A stretch of 64,000 bases of DNA from Lysinibacillus antri (lineage in GTDB: Bacteria; Bacillota; Bacilli; Bacillales_A; Planococcaceae), in NCBI RefSeq assembly GCF_003977595.1, contig NZ_RYYR01000003.1, positions 1-64,000 on the forward strand, read 5' to 3'. Shown in pieces: positions 47,168 through 56,463 of this stretch (positions are counted from its first letter, which is position 1; each line of letters starts with the position of its first letter). The translations under genes were made by a program, and so were the position numbers. The notes beneath the pieces are model-generated. The model had not been told where the DNA came from. It saw nothing but the letters and a program-made list of their open reading frames with translations, and made no database searches.

Positions 47168-47833
47168 CTAAAAACTTGAAAGTAATGATTTGATTACTAA
47201 ATACCAACCATCTACTAATACAAATAATAAGATTTTAAATGGTAGTGAAATCATAACAGGTGGTAACATCATCATCCCCATCGACATCAAGACACTTGCT
47301 ACAACCATATCAATCACTAAAAATGGAATAAAGATCATAAAGCCCATTTGAAAAGCAGTTTTAATTTCACTTAACGCAAAAGCAGGGACTAACATAGTCA
47401 AAGGAATTTCTTCTATAGATGCAGGCCGTTCTGCTTGATTATAATTTAAAAACAATTCTAAATCCTTTTGCCTCGTATGTTGTGACATAAATTCTTTAAA
47501 TGGTAAGGACGCTCTCGAATATGCCTCTTCTAACCCGATCTCTTCATTAAATAGAGGTTGTAAAGCATCCTCATTCACCTCTTGTAAAGTAGGCGCCATA
47601 ATAAAAAATGTAAGGAATAATGCTAGCCCGATAATAACTTGATTAGGCGGCATTTGATTTGTCGCTAAGGCTGTTCGTGCAAAGGATAATACAATAACTA
47701 TTCGTGCAAACGAAGTCATTAAAATAAGTATACTTGGTGCTAATGATAGTACTGTTAATAGGAGTAACAATTTTACTGATGTTGAAACATTTGTTGGATC
47801 ATTTTCAGAAAAGAATGAGATAAATTGTTCCAT
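47168..47833 (-). CDS. fliP: Flagellar export protein FliP
   Basis: FliP forms the core pore of the export gate. The 221-aa protein has an N-terminal hydrophobic segment, then SFARIVIVLSFARTAL, NQMPPNQVIIGLALFLTF and three further membrane segments. Its ATG shares a base with the fliO stop (TAATG). Confidence 0.96.
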   Translation of the reverse strand: MEQFISFFSENDPTNVSTSVKLLLLLTVLSLAPSILILMTSFARIVIVLSFARTALATNQMPPNQVIIGLALFLTFFIMAPTLQEVNEDALQPLFNEEIGLEEAYSRASLPFKEFMSQHTRQKDLELFLNYNQAERPASIEEIPLTMLVPAFALSEIKTAFQMGFMIFIPFLVIDMVVASVLMSMGMMMLPPVMISLPFKILLFVLVDGWYLVIKSLLSSF

Positions 47834-48501
47834 TACTTATCCCTCTCCTTTTCTTTCCACTTCTCCAGCTCACTTTTTCTTTCTGCTTTAATATCAGTAA
47901 TTTTTTTATTTAAAAGATCACCGAAATTCGAGTCATTATCTTCAATTTTCGTAGTGTTCGTATTCCACTTAATTTTATTAAACAAATCTACAATGTATGG
48001 TGTAGTAGATGTAACAAAGGTTTGTTTTTCATTGTAATATTCCAGCAACTGCTTCACTTCATCGGGATGTTTAATTTCCTTAATTAACTGCACATCTTCT
48101 CCTACACCAACGATATATAACGTGTCTCCAATATGCAGTAGTTGCACTGACTTCTGAGGACCAACAGAAATTCCACCAATATTTCGAACTACACTATTTT
48201 GTTGATAGCTTGTACTTCTTTTATTAATAAATTTAAGGATCAAAATTAAAAGAGCCAGTACTAATACTAAAGAAAAGAACATTTTCATGTAATCCCACAA
48301 TCCAAATCCAATAGCTGCCGATTTTTCTGCATCGGCAGCGGGCTGGGAATCTTCACAAGTTTCGGGATTTTGCAAGCAATCTTCCGAGATCATTTGATTA
48401 CTCTTAATATTTGCAAGAGCAATATTCGTTGGTGTAATAGACAACATTGCCACAATGAATGCCAAAAGAATTGAAATTCTTGCAAACTTTATTAAATTCA
48501 T
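47833..48501 (-). CDS. fliO: Flagellar protein FliO/FliZ
   Basis: FliO (FliZ in B. subtilis) assists FliP assembly. The 222-aa protein has an N-terminal signal-like segment (about 8-30), an extracytoplasmic stretch with two Cys residues, a membrane segment (about 68-90) and the FliO domain (GGISVGPQKSVQLLHIGDTL). The tail is charged. Confidence 0.9.
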   Translation of the reverse strand: MNLIKFARISILLAFIVAMLSITPTNIALANIKSNQMISEDCLQNPETCEDSQPAADAEKSAAIGFGLWDYMKMFFSLVLVLALLILILKFINKRSTSYQQNSVVRNIGGISVGPQKSVQLLHIGDTLYIVGVGEDVQLIKEIKHPDEVKQLLEYYNEKQTFVTSTTPYIVDLFNKIKWNTNTTKIEDNDSNFGDLLNKKITDIKAERKSELEKWKEKERDK

Positions 48502-48510
48502 TTTTATTAA

Positions 48511-48873
48511 TCAACCTAAAGCTTTTTGAATAGCTTCAATTACACGATCTGCTTGGAATGGTTTAACAATAAAATCCTTTGCACCAGCTTGAATTGCATC
48601 AATAACCATTGCTTGTTGCCCCATTGCAGAACACATAATAACTGTTGCATTCGGATCAGTAGATTTAATGGCTTTTAATGCTGCAATACCATCCATTTCA
48701 GGCATCGTAATGTCCATTGTCACTAAGTCTGGGCGTAATTCATTATACTTTTCAACCGCTTGAAGCCCATCAGCAGCCTCACCAACTACTTCAAATCCAT
48801 TTTTCGTTAGAATATCTTTAATCATCATGCGCATAAAAGCAGCATCGTCAACTACTAAAATTCTTCTTGACAT
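48511..48873 (-). CDS. cheY: Chemotaxis response regulator CheY
   Basis: CheY-P binds the motor switch. The 120-aa single receiver domain has DD at 9-10, phospho-Asp D54 in VTMDITMPEMDG, and the Lys in FIVKPF. The ATG at 48873 has GGAGGA at good spacing; an open extension to 48888 is disregarded. It lies between fliY and fliO. Confidence 0.97.
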   Translation of the reverse strand: MSRRILVVDDAAFMRMMIKDILTKNGFEVVGEAADGLQAVEKYNELRPDLVTMDITMPEMDGIAALKAIKSTDPNATVIMCSAMGQQAMVIDAIQAGAKDFIVKPFQADRVIEAIQKALG

Positions 48874-48895
48874 GGTAGATTCCTCCAATTGTTAA

Positions 48896-50134
48896 CTATC
48901 GTAAATTATTTAAGCGTTCTGCCTTACTAATGATGTCAGTAATTCGAACACCGAAGTTCTCATCAATAACAACAACTTCACCCTTTGCTATTAGTCGACT
49001 ATTGACTAAAATATCCACCGGTTCACCTGCAAGTTTGTCCAATTCAATAATAGAACCAGAAGCTAGCTGTAAAATATCTTTAACAGAATGCTTTGTTCTG
49101 CCAAGCTCAACTGTTACCTGTAGTGGAATGTCTAATAACATATTTAAATTTCGTGCTTCTGCCTGTGTTATATTTGCATTTTCGAAGGATGCAAATTGCG
49201 CTTGTTGTACATTCACCGGTTGTGGTGGCGCTTGATACTGCGGCATAGCATACATTGGCGGTTCCGCATATGTTGTTGCAGCCTGTTGTTGATAAACCGG
49301 TTGTTGCACAGGTTGCTGCATAACCGGTTGAGGTGCAACTGGTGGTGCTACAGGTTGTGGCGCAATTGGTTGTTGCACTTGTTGTTGTACTGGTTGAGAA
49401 GGAGGTAGGGCTGGTTCATCTTCCGGCTCACCTAACAATGATTTAACTATTTTTTTACCAAACTGTAAAGGTAATAATTGCATTAAGTTTGAGTCAATTA
49501 ACTCACCAATTTTTAATCTAAATGAAATTTTAACTAATAAATCCTCATCCGGTATACTGTCTTTACCTTCATTTTGAGAAATATTTAATAAATCAATGGA
49601 AGGTGGAGAAATATCTACTTTTTTATTGAAAATCGTTGACATAGATGTTGCCGCGGATCCCATCATTTGATTCATTGCCTCTTGTACAGCGCTTAGTTGA
49701 ATTTCGCCTAAATCGGGACTAGGATTTAATCCATCCCCCCCAAGCATTAAATCCGCGATAATCGCTGCATCGGATTGCTTAATAACAAGTAAATTCGCTC
49801 CAGTTAAACCAGTAGTATATTCAACTTGGATTGCAACATATGGTTGTGGAAATTCTTCCTCTAATCGATTACGATTTATCATTGAAACTACCGGTGTTGT
49901 AATATCTACCTTCTGACCTAAAAGTGCAGAAAGAGCAGTAGCCGAGCTCCCGAATGAAATATTTCCTACCTCACCTAATGCATCCTGTTCCATAGCATCA
50001 AGGTAATCTTCAACACGAAGAGGAATATCGTCGTGATCAGCAGATTCATTTTCTAGTTGGTTGATTCTATCTTCTAATGGTTCGCCCCTTAACAGAGCTT
50101 CAATTTCTTCTTGGGAGAGCATATCATCACTCAT
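48896..50134 (-). CDS. fliY: Flagellar motor switch phosphatase FliY
   Basis: FliY combines a CheY-P phosphatase with a FliN-like switch domain. The 412-aa protein has an N-terminal CheY-binding peptide (LSQEEIEALLRGEPL), a CheC-like domain with two phosphatase signatures (near residues 55 and 150), a Pro/Gln-rich linker (about 240-325), and a C-terminal SpoA/FliN domain (LDIPLQVTVELGRTKHSVKD). It overlaps fliM by 8 nt. Confidence 0.95.
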   Translation of the reverse strand: MSDDMLSQEEIEALLRGEPLEDRINQLENESADHDDIPLRVEDYLDAMEQDALGEVGNISFGSSATALSALLGQKVDITTPVVSMINRNRLEEEFPQPYVAIQVEYTTGLTGANLLVIKQSDAAIIADLMLGGDGLNPSPDLGEIQLSAVQEAMNQMMGSAATSMSTIFNKKVDISPPSIDLLNISQNEGKDSIPDEDLLVKISFRLKIGELIDSNLMQLLPLQFGKKIVKSLLGEPEDEPALPPSQPVQQQVQQPIAPQPVAPPVAPQPVMQQPVQQPVYQQQAATTYAEPPMYAMPQYQAPPQPVNVQQAQFASFENANITQAEARNLNMLLDIPLQVTVELGRTKHSVKDILQLASGSIIELDKLAGEPVDILVNSRLIAKGEVVVIDENFGVRITDIISKAERLNNLR

Positions 50135-51122
50135 CTTCGTCTCCTCCTTTCAAAGGGTTAATAATCTGAATCGCCATCTTTTTATTACGTTTACCAGGCT
50201 GTGCAGTAAACTTAGGTAATCCACCTACATTAATAATAAGGGGCTCATCAATTTTTTGATCTAATTGTAAGCAATCACCAATGGACATATATAGGAAGTC
50301 CTCAATTGTAATATCCGTCGTTCCAAGTTGTGCAATGATGGGTAATTCTGCTTGTTTAACCCTTTTTTCTAACATTTTTGTTTGCTCTGGGGATGCTTCC
50401 TTTGTATTCGATTGCATCCAATATTGAACAGATAAATTATGAATAATTGGTTCAAGGACTACATGCGGGATACAAATATTAATCATACCTGTAGTATCCC
50501 CGATTATTGTATTTAATGAAATAACGACAACTGTTTCATTCGGCGAAATCATTTGTAAAAATTGTGGATTTACCTCTAATTCTACAAGCATTGGGTCAAT
50601 TTCTGCGATTGAGTCCCATGCTTCTCGTAAATTATCAAATGAACGTTCAAATAAATTTGTCATAATTTTCTGTTCGATTTCAGTTAAATTATCTACGTTG
50701 CTATAGCTTGCACCGCTACCACCCATTAATCTGTCTAACATTGAATAGGCAATGTTTGGATTAATCTCCATTAAAATATTACCATCTAATGGCGGTACTT
50801 CAAATACATTTATTAAGGTCATATTTGGAATCGACCGTACAAATTCTTCAAATGGTATTTGATCTACCGAGGCAACTGTAATTTGAACATACGTTCTTAA
50901 TTGTGCAGAGAAAAAAGTTGTTAATAATCTAGCAAAATTTTCGTGTATACGGGTCAAACTTCGGATTTGATCCTTTGAAAAACGAAGTGCACGTTTAAAG
51001 TCATAAACTTTGACTTTCCTTGTTTCGTCTTCCTTTTTTATGTCGTCAGCTGACATTTCCCCTGTTGAGATTGCAGAAAGCAACGCATCAATCTCGGATT
51101 GGGATAATACATCTCCAGCCAT
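50127..51122 (-). CDS. fliM: Flagellar motor switch protein FliM
   Basis: FliM forms the C-ring and binds CheY-P through its N-terminal peptide (LSQSEIDALLSAI). The 331-aa protein then has the CheC-like middle domain (with LMGGSG) and a C-terminal SpoA domain. It follows fliL by 29 nt. Confidence 0.96.
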   Translation of the reverse strand: MAGDVLSQSEIDALLSAISTGEMSADDIKKEDETRKVKVYDFKRALRFSKDQIRSLTRIHENFARLLTTFFSAQLRTYVQITVASVDQIPFEEFVRSIPNMTLINVFEVPPLDGNILMEINPNIAYSMLDRLMGGSGASYSNVDNLTEIEQKIMTNLFERSFDNLREAWDSIAEIDPMLVELEVNPQFLQMISPNETVVVISLNTIIGDTTGMINICIPHVVLEPIIHNLSVQYWMQSNTKEASPEQTKMLEKRVKQAELPIIAQLGTTDITIEDFLYMSIGDCLQLDQKIDEPLIINVGGLPKFTAQPGKRNKKMAIQIINPLKGGDEDE

Positions 51123-51151
51123 TTGCCCACCTCCATTTCAAGATGTTTCTT

Positions 51152-51580
51152 TTATTGAATGATGTAGGAGGTTATGTAAACTTGTTGTACTTCACCCTCT
51201 TGCATCAATTCGTTTAACTTCGACTTAATTGTAGATTCAAACAATATTTTGCCTTGCTTACCTTCTAAATCAGCTTTTGTCATCTCTGACAGCTCTTCAA
51301 TGACAATATTCTTTGTTTGGAAATCACGTTTTGCTAATTCTTCTCCAGCTTCTTTACTATCTGTTTGAATTTTTAATGTTAATTTCACAAAATTATTATC
51401 AGCTAAATTTGTTGTAAGTTCTGGAACATCTACAGAAGCCTCAAGAATTTCGTCAATTGACGGTTCATCTGTAGAAGCTTGTTTATTAAATTGTGTTAAT
51501 AATACAAAAATTACAACACCAATTAATGTAATTGTAACTAAAATGATGAGCATAATGGTTAATAATTTATTCTTCTTCAT
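51152..51580 (-). CDS. fliL: Flagellar basal body-associated protein FliL
   Basis: FliL is a single-pass protein near the stator. From the ATG at 51580 it is 142 aa: a short basic N-terminus, a membrane segment (about 6-28), then a periplasmic-type FliL domain ending in VQQVYITSYIIQ. The ATG at 51580 is chosen because GAGGTG lies 6 nt upstream; the gene starts inside the 3' end of flbD (14-nt overlap). Confidence 0.92.
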   Translation of the reverse strand: MKKNKLLTIMLIILVTITLIGVVIFVLLTQFNKQASTDEPSIDEILEASVDVPELTTNLADNNFVKLTLKIQTDSKEAGEELAKRDFQTKNIVIEELSEMTKADLEGKQGKILFESTIKSKLNELMQEGEVQQVYITSYIIQ

Positions 51581-51791
51581 CTTCATCACCTCGAATGTGC
51601 GGGTTTGATAACACTTGAATATTTTTATAAAATTGCGTAATTCTCTTATGCACTTCTTTTTCACTTTCTAACACTATATATTTCCGACCATTCGTTAAGG
51701 TAATGGTAGTGTCTGGAAAGGACTCAACAATCTCTATGTATAAGGCATTTAAGGAAAACGATTTACCGTTTAAACGTGTAAGTTCTATCAT
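51567..51791 (-). CDS. swrD: FlbD/SwrD flagellar protein
   Basis: This 74-aa FlbD-family protein (MIELTRLNGKSFSLNALYIE...) is the counterpart of SwrD, which raises flagellar power for swarming in B. subtilis. It sits between flgE and fliL, as expected. Its start is unusual: no Shine-Dalgarno within 15 nt. Instead AAAGGAGG lies 41 nt upstream, separated by a GC-rich hairpin that could bring it close to the ATG. Confidence 0.92.
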   Translation of the reverse strand: MIELTRLNGKSFSLNALYIEIVESFPDTTITLTNGRKYIVLESEKEVHKRITQFYKNIQVLSNPHIRGDEDEEE

Positions 51792-51840
51792 TGAAATAGG
51801 GCCGGGTCGAGTCTCTCGAGAGCCGGCCCGACCCTCCTTT
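51792..51840 (-). promoter_or_regulatory. Hairpin-bridged ribosome site of flbD
   Basis: On the minus strand AAAGGAGG (51833-51840) is followed by a GC-rich palindromic stretch and then TATTTCA before the flbD ATG. Stem A (GGGCCGG at 51823-51829 with CCGGCCC at 51799-51805) would shorten the Shine-Dalgarno spacing from 41 to about 10 nt. Stem B (GGGTCG with CGACCC, 51829-51834 with 51804-51809) would instead pair the 3' edge of the Shine-Dalgarno. The two stems exclude each other. Confidence 0.6.
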
Positions 51841-51986
51841 GCAATGAAGTTATGGAATAAGAAAAGCTGTGTACCCTGCTATCTTCGACAATCCGTTGAA
51901 TCCAAGAGATTGTGATTTTTTGGGCAGAGTATTGAAGTTAAGAAAATTTCCAATTCCAAATATCACCATTTCTATTTTATTAAAAA

Positions 51987-52940
51987 TTAACGTTTTAAAT
52001 TAACAAGTTCTTCAAGAATAGAATCTGAAGTTGTAATAATACGAGAGTTCGCTTGGAAACCACGTTGCGCAACGATCATCTCTGTGAATTCTTCTGAAAG
52101 GTCAACGTTAGACATTTCTAGGAAGCCTGATTCGATTTTACCAATACCAGACTGTGTAGCTACTTGCACTGTTGGATCACCAGAGTTTGTCGTAACTTGG
52201 TAGTAGTTACTTCCTGTTTTTTCAAGACCACCTGTATTTGGGAATTTTGCAAGTAGTAACTGACCAGCATATTGAAGTTTCCCATTTACATCAACATAGT
52301 TAACAGTACCATCTGCTCCGATACTCATAGATTGAGCATTTGTAGGGATTTTAATTGGATTTAAACCGTCTGCTTCTAACGCACCTTCTTGGTATAAATT
52401 ATCAGTACCTAAATCAATTTTATCACTTTCTGCTTCACTAGTAGCATCTTCTTCAACATCCTGATATAAAGTTCCGTTAGCAACACCGACAACATATTTA
52501 CCATCTGTATTAACTAAATAACCATTTCTGTCCATATAAAAGTTTCCAGCTCTTGTATATAAATAGTTTGAAAAACCGCTATCAGCTGCAATATTACCCT
52601 CTTCATCAGGTGCTTCAGTTGAATTTGCTACCATAAAGAAACCATCCCCTGAAATAGCTAAGTCAAGTGTACGAGATGTTGTTTGTAATGAACCTGTTCC
52701 GTGAATGATATCAATTGCAGCCATTTGAGACCCTAATCCAACCTGCTTTGGATTAATCCCCCCTTGAGTAGCTGTTGCTGCTGAAGCACCTGAAATCGAT
52801 TGTGATACTAAATCTTTAAAAACAACACGACTTTTCTTAAATCCATAGGTATTTACGTTTGAGATATTGTTCCCGATTACATCTAATTTAGTTTGATGGT
52901 TTTTTAAGCCTGAAATACCTGAGTACATTGAACGTAACAT
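51987..52940 (-). CDS. flgE: Flagellar hook protein (FlgE/FlgG family)
   Basis: The 317-aa hook protein has the N-terminal rod/hook signature NNISNVNTYGFKKSRV, a variable D1 region, and the C-terminal FTEMIVAQRGFQANSRIITT segment. It is longer than the B. subtilis hook protein (about 264 aa from memory), with an acidic insert near residues 165-190. The ATG at 52940 has AAGGGAGA upstream; an open extension to 52961 is not used. It lies between the TIGR02530-type gene and flbD. Confidence 0.93.
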   Translation of the reverse strand: MLRSMYSGISGLKNHQTKLDVIGNNISNVNTYGFKKSRVVFKDLVSQSISGASAATATQGGINPKQVGLGSQMAAIDIIHGTGSLQTTSRTLDLAISGDGFFMVANSTEAPDEEGNIAADSGFSNYLYTRAGNFYMDRNGYLVNTDGKYVVGVANGTLYQDVEEDATSEAESDKIDLGTDNLYQEGALEADGLNPIKIPTNAQSMSIGADGTVNYVDVNGKLQYAGQLLLAKFPNTGGLEKTGSNYYQVTTNSGDPTVQVATQSGIGKIESGFLEMSNVDLSEEFTEMIVAQRGFQANSRIITTSDSILEELVNLKR

Positions 52941-53029
52941 AGTTAATCGTTCTCCCTTCACTTCTTAAAATTATTTGTAGTGTATTGCTTCTTTCATTCC
53001 GCAATACAAGGCATCCTATACGGTCCTGC

Positions 53030-53407
53030 CTATAACACAATTGTGCCGTCAATATTAGTGAAAATTTGTTCTTTTGCTTCAGTGCGTTCCATCGCTGTAA
53101 TTACAGTTGCATTTTTAGCACTCACAATCAACGCGGCTTGATCCATTAATACTAATGGTTGATTGACTCCTTTTGATCGTGCTTCAAATACTTTATCCGT
53201 CACAATTTGCCATTCTTGATCGGAAATTGAAATATTCCGTTCTAGTATTCTTTCATTTGCATGTTTACTAATTTTTAATTCTTGATTTTCTGTAGCCTGT
53301 TGCAAATGGGCAATAAACGATTGTTTTGTTTGTATTGGTCGATTATTTAATTGTGATTGAATACTTGTGGGTTGCAATGGCACGTGCCCAATTCCAATTC
53401 TGTGCAT
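53030..53407 (-). CDS. Flagellar operon protein, TIGR02530 type
   Basis: This 125-aa protein matches the conserved flagellar-operon family found between flgD and flgE in many Firmicutes (KISKHANERILERNISIS, then NATVITAMERTEAKEQIFTN). The function is unknown; involvement in hook assembly is inferred from position. The ATG at 53407 follows GGTGAT. Confidence 0.88.
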   Translation of the reverse strand: MHRIGIGHVPLQPTSIQSQLNNRPIQTKQSFIAHLQQATENQELKISKHANERILERNISISDQEWQIVTDKVFEARSKGVNQPLVLMDQAALIVSAKNATVITAMERTEAKEQIFTNIDGTIVL

Positions 53408-53421
53408 GTGGATCACCAACC

Positions 53422-54087
53422 TTATTTACTCATTAATTCGAATTGATCCTTTGTTAGGCTCTTTCCACTCTCTAATATATATTCAATTAAACTATTATTT
53501 GTTTTAATAGATTGAATCACTTCTTGAACCGTCTTTCCATCAAGTTGATATTGTACAGTTTGTCCAATTAATTGACTTGCTGTAACAAGCGGATTCTCAG
53601 GAATAGGGTTCGTTGGAGATGTACTAGGACTATTAAGAATAGATGAAATATTCCCAGGTGAAATTTCCTTACCACCTTCAAGAATAAATACTGGTTCACC
53701 ATCCACAAATTTCAATTCATTAATTACACCAGTACCATTATTTACAATGGGATTCCCTTTTTCATCTAACTTATCTGTCAATTCATGCCACTTCACTTCT
53801 TTACCTACAAACGTTGTATAGTTCATTAACTGAGATTGTTGTTGCGATTCTAGTAAATTTTTCATTGCAGTTGTCATATTTTGCATTTGCTCTAAAGAAG
53901 AGAACTGAGCCATTTGTGCGATAAACTCTTTATCGTCCATTGGTTGAGTTGGGTCCTGATTTTGAAGTTGGGTAATTAAAATTTGTAAAAATGCATCCTT
54001 TCCCAGCTCATTTGTTCCCGTTTGTTTCGTTGTTTTTTTATAATTAGATAAATAGTAATCATTTGATATAGCATTGGTATTTGTCAT
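53422..54087 (-). CDS. flgD: Hook assembly scaffold FlgD
   Basis: FlgD caps the growing hook. The 221-aa protein has the N-terminal export and cap motif DAFLQILITQLQNQDPTQP and AQFSSLEQM. The C-terminal part carries a variable region. It lies between fliK and the TIGR02530-type gene. Confidence 0.94.
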   Translation of the reverse strand: MTNTNAISNDYYLSNYKKTTKQTGTNELGKDAFLQILITQLQNQDPTQPMDDKEFIAQMAQFSSLEQMQNMTTAMKNLLESQQQSQLMNYTTFVGKEVKWHELTDKLDEKGNPIVNNGTGVINELKFVDGEPVFILEGGKEISPGNISSILNSPSTSPTNPIPENPLVTASQLIGQTVQYQLDGKTVQEVIQSIKTNNSLIEYILESGKSLTKDQFELMSK

Positions 54088-54089
54088 TA

Positions 54090-55385
54090 CTACACCTCCT
54101 CATTTAACAAATATTCACTAAAGGATATGGCATCTTCATCGTCTTGATTTTCATGCTCATCCTCTTCTTTTTCAGATTGCTGTTGCTTGAATAAATTATT
54201 AAATTGACTTTGATCGCGGTTATTTCGATCTGTTTCTTGTAAGCTTTGTGCCACGTCAATTCGATCCATTTGAATGTTTTGTTGGGCAAAAGTAGATTTT
54301 AATTGTTGGATTTGACTATCTAATAATTCTTTAGCTTGAGGTGTTGAAGCTAGTAATCTAGCAGAAAGCAATCCATTTTTTTGGAAAATTTCTATACGAA
54401 TCGAACCAAGGTTTTCAGGATATAATTTCACTAATAGCTTCATTGTACCTTGTGTATTAGAAATTTGACTACGATTTATTAAATTTTGTATATCCTTAGC
54501 AAGAGCTTCACCTTGTGCACCCTTTTCAGCTGGTAATGTAAAAGACGAGATTTTTGTTACGTTGGTCGAACCAGTGTTTAATATATCGCCTAAATTAGTT
54601 ATACTATTTATATTACTTTGAAGTAAAGAAGCTTTTTCTTCATTATTTGACACAAGTTTCTTGCCGTTACTATTCTGTACCATTTGACCATGAATAATGT
54701 TTGCAAACAATAATCTATCGGCTGATTTAGTTTGAAACTTATCTTTACTAGTTGTTAATTCATTTGAGATAAATTTCAGTACTTCTTTTAGCTGAATTAA
54801 TTGGTCTTGTTGCTCATTTAACAAATCCGTATTATTTCCAATAACTTGAGCTAACTTTAATACTTGAAGTAATTTTTCGGCCGCTTTTGGGGTTACATGA
54901 TGTTCTCCGTTTAATGCAAACAACATCAACTCAGATGCTTGATCGTTAATCGATTGAATGACATCCCAAATGTTGTTAACTTCTATGTTCTCTTCCTCAA
55001 GTAATTCTTTCATTGTCTGTTCTAGTTCTTCTGGTTTTATATTTAAGATTAATAATAATTCATTCATACTATTCATTACTTCATCAACAGCAACGACCTC
55101 TTCACCAGTACCAATTAGAGAAAGCCCTTCATTATGAGGTACGCCTAATAAATCCAATACATCCTCAAGTGAGCTTGCATTTAATAATGACTCGAGTTCT
55201 TTTAAGTTAATCGCATCCTCTATAAGTGCAGCTTCTTCAATATGTGAAACACTATTATTTTGAATTGTCGTAATTTGATTGAAAATATGCCCAAAATTAT
55301 TTTCTTTTGAATTCGTTTGTGTACTTTGAGTAGTTGCATTTGATTTCGGCTGAATGTTTGCTAATGGCATAGTTCCGATATTCAC
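54090..55385 (-). CDS. fliK: Hook-length control protein FliK
   Basis: FliK measures hook length and triggers the FlhB switch. The 431-aa protein has a long low-conservation N-terminal region rich in Asn, Gln and Glu and a C-terminal hook-length domain (LVKLYPENLGSIRIEIFQKN, then LLDSQIQQLKSTFAQQN). The GTG at 55385 is chosen because AAGGAGG lies 8 nt upstream. Confidence 0.9.
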   Translation of the reverse strand: MNIGTMPLANIQPKSNATTQSTQTNSKENNFGHIFNQITTIQNNSVSHIEEAALIEDAINLKELESLLNASSLEDVLDLLGVPHNEGLSLIGTGEEVVAVDEVMNSMNELLLILNIKPEELEQTMKELLEEENIEVNNIWDVIQSINDQASELMLFALNGEHHVTPKAAEKLLQVLKLAQVIGNNTDLLNEQQDQLIQLKEVLKFISNELTTSKDKFQTKSADRLLFANIIHGQMVQNSNGKKLVSNNEEKASLLQSNINSITNLGDILNTGSTNVTKISSFTLPAEKGAQGEALAKDIQNLINRSQISNTQGTMKLLVKLYPENLGSIRIEIFQKNGLLSARLLASTPQAKELLDSQIQQLKSTFAQQNIQMDRIDVAQSLQETDRNNRDQSQFNNLFKQQQSEKEEDEHENQDDEDAISFSEYLLNEEV

Positions 55386-55406
55386 TTTTTTCACCTCCTT
55401 CAAGAT

Positions 55407-56009
55407 TTATTGTGAAATTAGCTCTGTATAACGTGCTGCTGTTGCTGGGTCCATTTTAGAGAATATTGCTGAAAGGGCTTCAGGATCCATATTGGATAAA
55501 ATTTTCACGGCCTCTTCGTCACTCATTTCCATTATGATAGGAGCTGCACTTTTTGCTGACATTTGTTTAAAGGTTGATAAAATATCATCAAATTCCTTTT
55601 TCGCTCCTTCTTGTTGCTGTTGGAGTTTTTCTATTTCATTTTTCAAATTTTGTTGGACAGCTAAGTTATTTTCACTTTCCGCACTTGCTTTTTCAAGCTG
55701 GGATTTTAGTTGCTCAATTTCAGCTTCTTTTTCTTTTATTTCTGCTTGAAGCTCCACTACTTTTTGGTCAAAGTCAATAGCTGGTTCTTCCTTAGCTGAT
55801 TTATCGGAAATGAAAGGTAAGGAATCTGTTATAGTTGAAGCTTTTTCAAATACATTAATATTTGTAAAAGATGCAATGACGAGTAGAATTGCGATTACAA
55901 ATAATAACGGAATTAATACCCAAAAGAAAAGCTTTTGAAATATTCCCGGTGATTTTCCTTCAGCCACTTCTTCAATATTCAGTTCTTCTTTAATTCTATT
56001 TTTTGCCAT
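55407..56009 (-). CDS. ylxF: YlxF, MotE/MgtE-N-like flagellar protein
   Basis: This 200-aa protein has a single N-terminal membrane segment (about 27-49), a coiled coil (about 82-140) and a C-terminal MgtE-N-like module (ILSNMDPEALSAIFSKMDPA). This is the architecture of YlxF and of MotE-type export or stator chaperones. It lies between fliJ and fliK; the exact role is not settled. Confidence 0.88.
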   Translation of the reverse strand: MAKNRIKEELNIEEVAEGKSPGIFQKLFFWVLIPLLFVIAILLVIASFTNINVFEKASTITDSLPFISDKSAKEEPAIDFDQKVVELQAEIKEKEAEIEQLKSQLEKASAESENNLAVQQNLKNEIEKLQQQQEGAKKEFDDILSTFKQMSAKSAAPIIMEMSDEEAVKILSNMDPEALSAIFSKMDPATAARYTELISQ

Positions 56010-56013
56010 GAAA

Positions 56014-56463
56014 TCACCTGATTTCTTTTTTGTTATACATTAAGGTCGATAGTTCATCTAAATACAGTGATTCGATTCGATCTTGTTCCACTCTAAAACT
56101 TTGTAAATCTTTTTCTTTCATTTTTTCAAATTTACGAACTTCAAGACTTTTTTCTAACATTTTTTGTTCATGCCATTGCATTTTCGCACGAGCCTGAATT
56201 ACCTTTGTTTGTAGTTCAGCAATTGTTTTTTCCAAACTATCGATAAATGTAGCGAAATGATGAATTCGATCAATTGTTGCACCAATCGTTAACCGTTCAT
56301 TTTGGTAAGCAATTAAATCTTCTTTTTTCTTTAACATTTCGTAAAGTTTTGTTGCTACTTCTTCAAAAGCACGTACCGATTCTTTATAGGCAATTTCAGT
56401 TTGCTGCTTTTCCTGTTCACGAATCGTGAGGATTTTCTCAAATCTATATGTATAATGAACCAT
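56014..56463 (-). CDS. fliJ: Flagellar export chaperone FliJ
   Basis: FliJ is a coiled-coil subunit of the export ATPase complex. The 149-aa protein is predicted to be almost wholly helical and highly charged, with the typical start YRFEKILTIREQEKQQTE. Its start shares a base with the fliI stop. Confidence 0.92.
   Translation of the reverse strand: MVHYTYRFEKILTIREQEKQQTEIAYKESVRAFEEVATKLYEMLKKKEDLIAYQNERLTIGATIDRIHHFATFIDSLEKTIAELQTKVIQARAKMQWHEQKMLEKSLEVRKFEKMKEKDLQSFRVEQDRIESLYLDELSTLMYNKKEIR

Noticed and set aside
51850-51969. 39-codon minus-strand frame (start 51969) in the flgE-flbD gap
   Set aside because: It has no ribosome site and no recognisable sequence. A frame of this size can arise by chance; left unreported as a gene.
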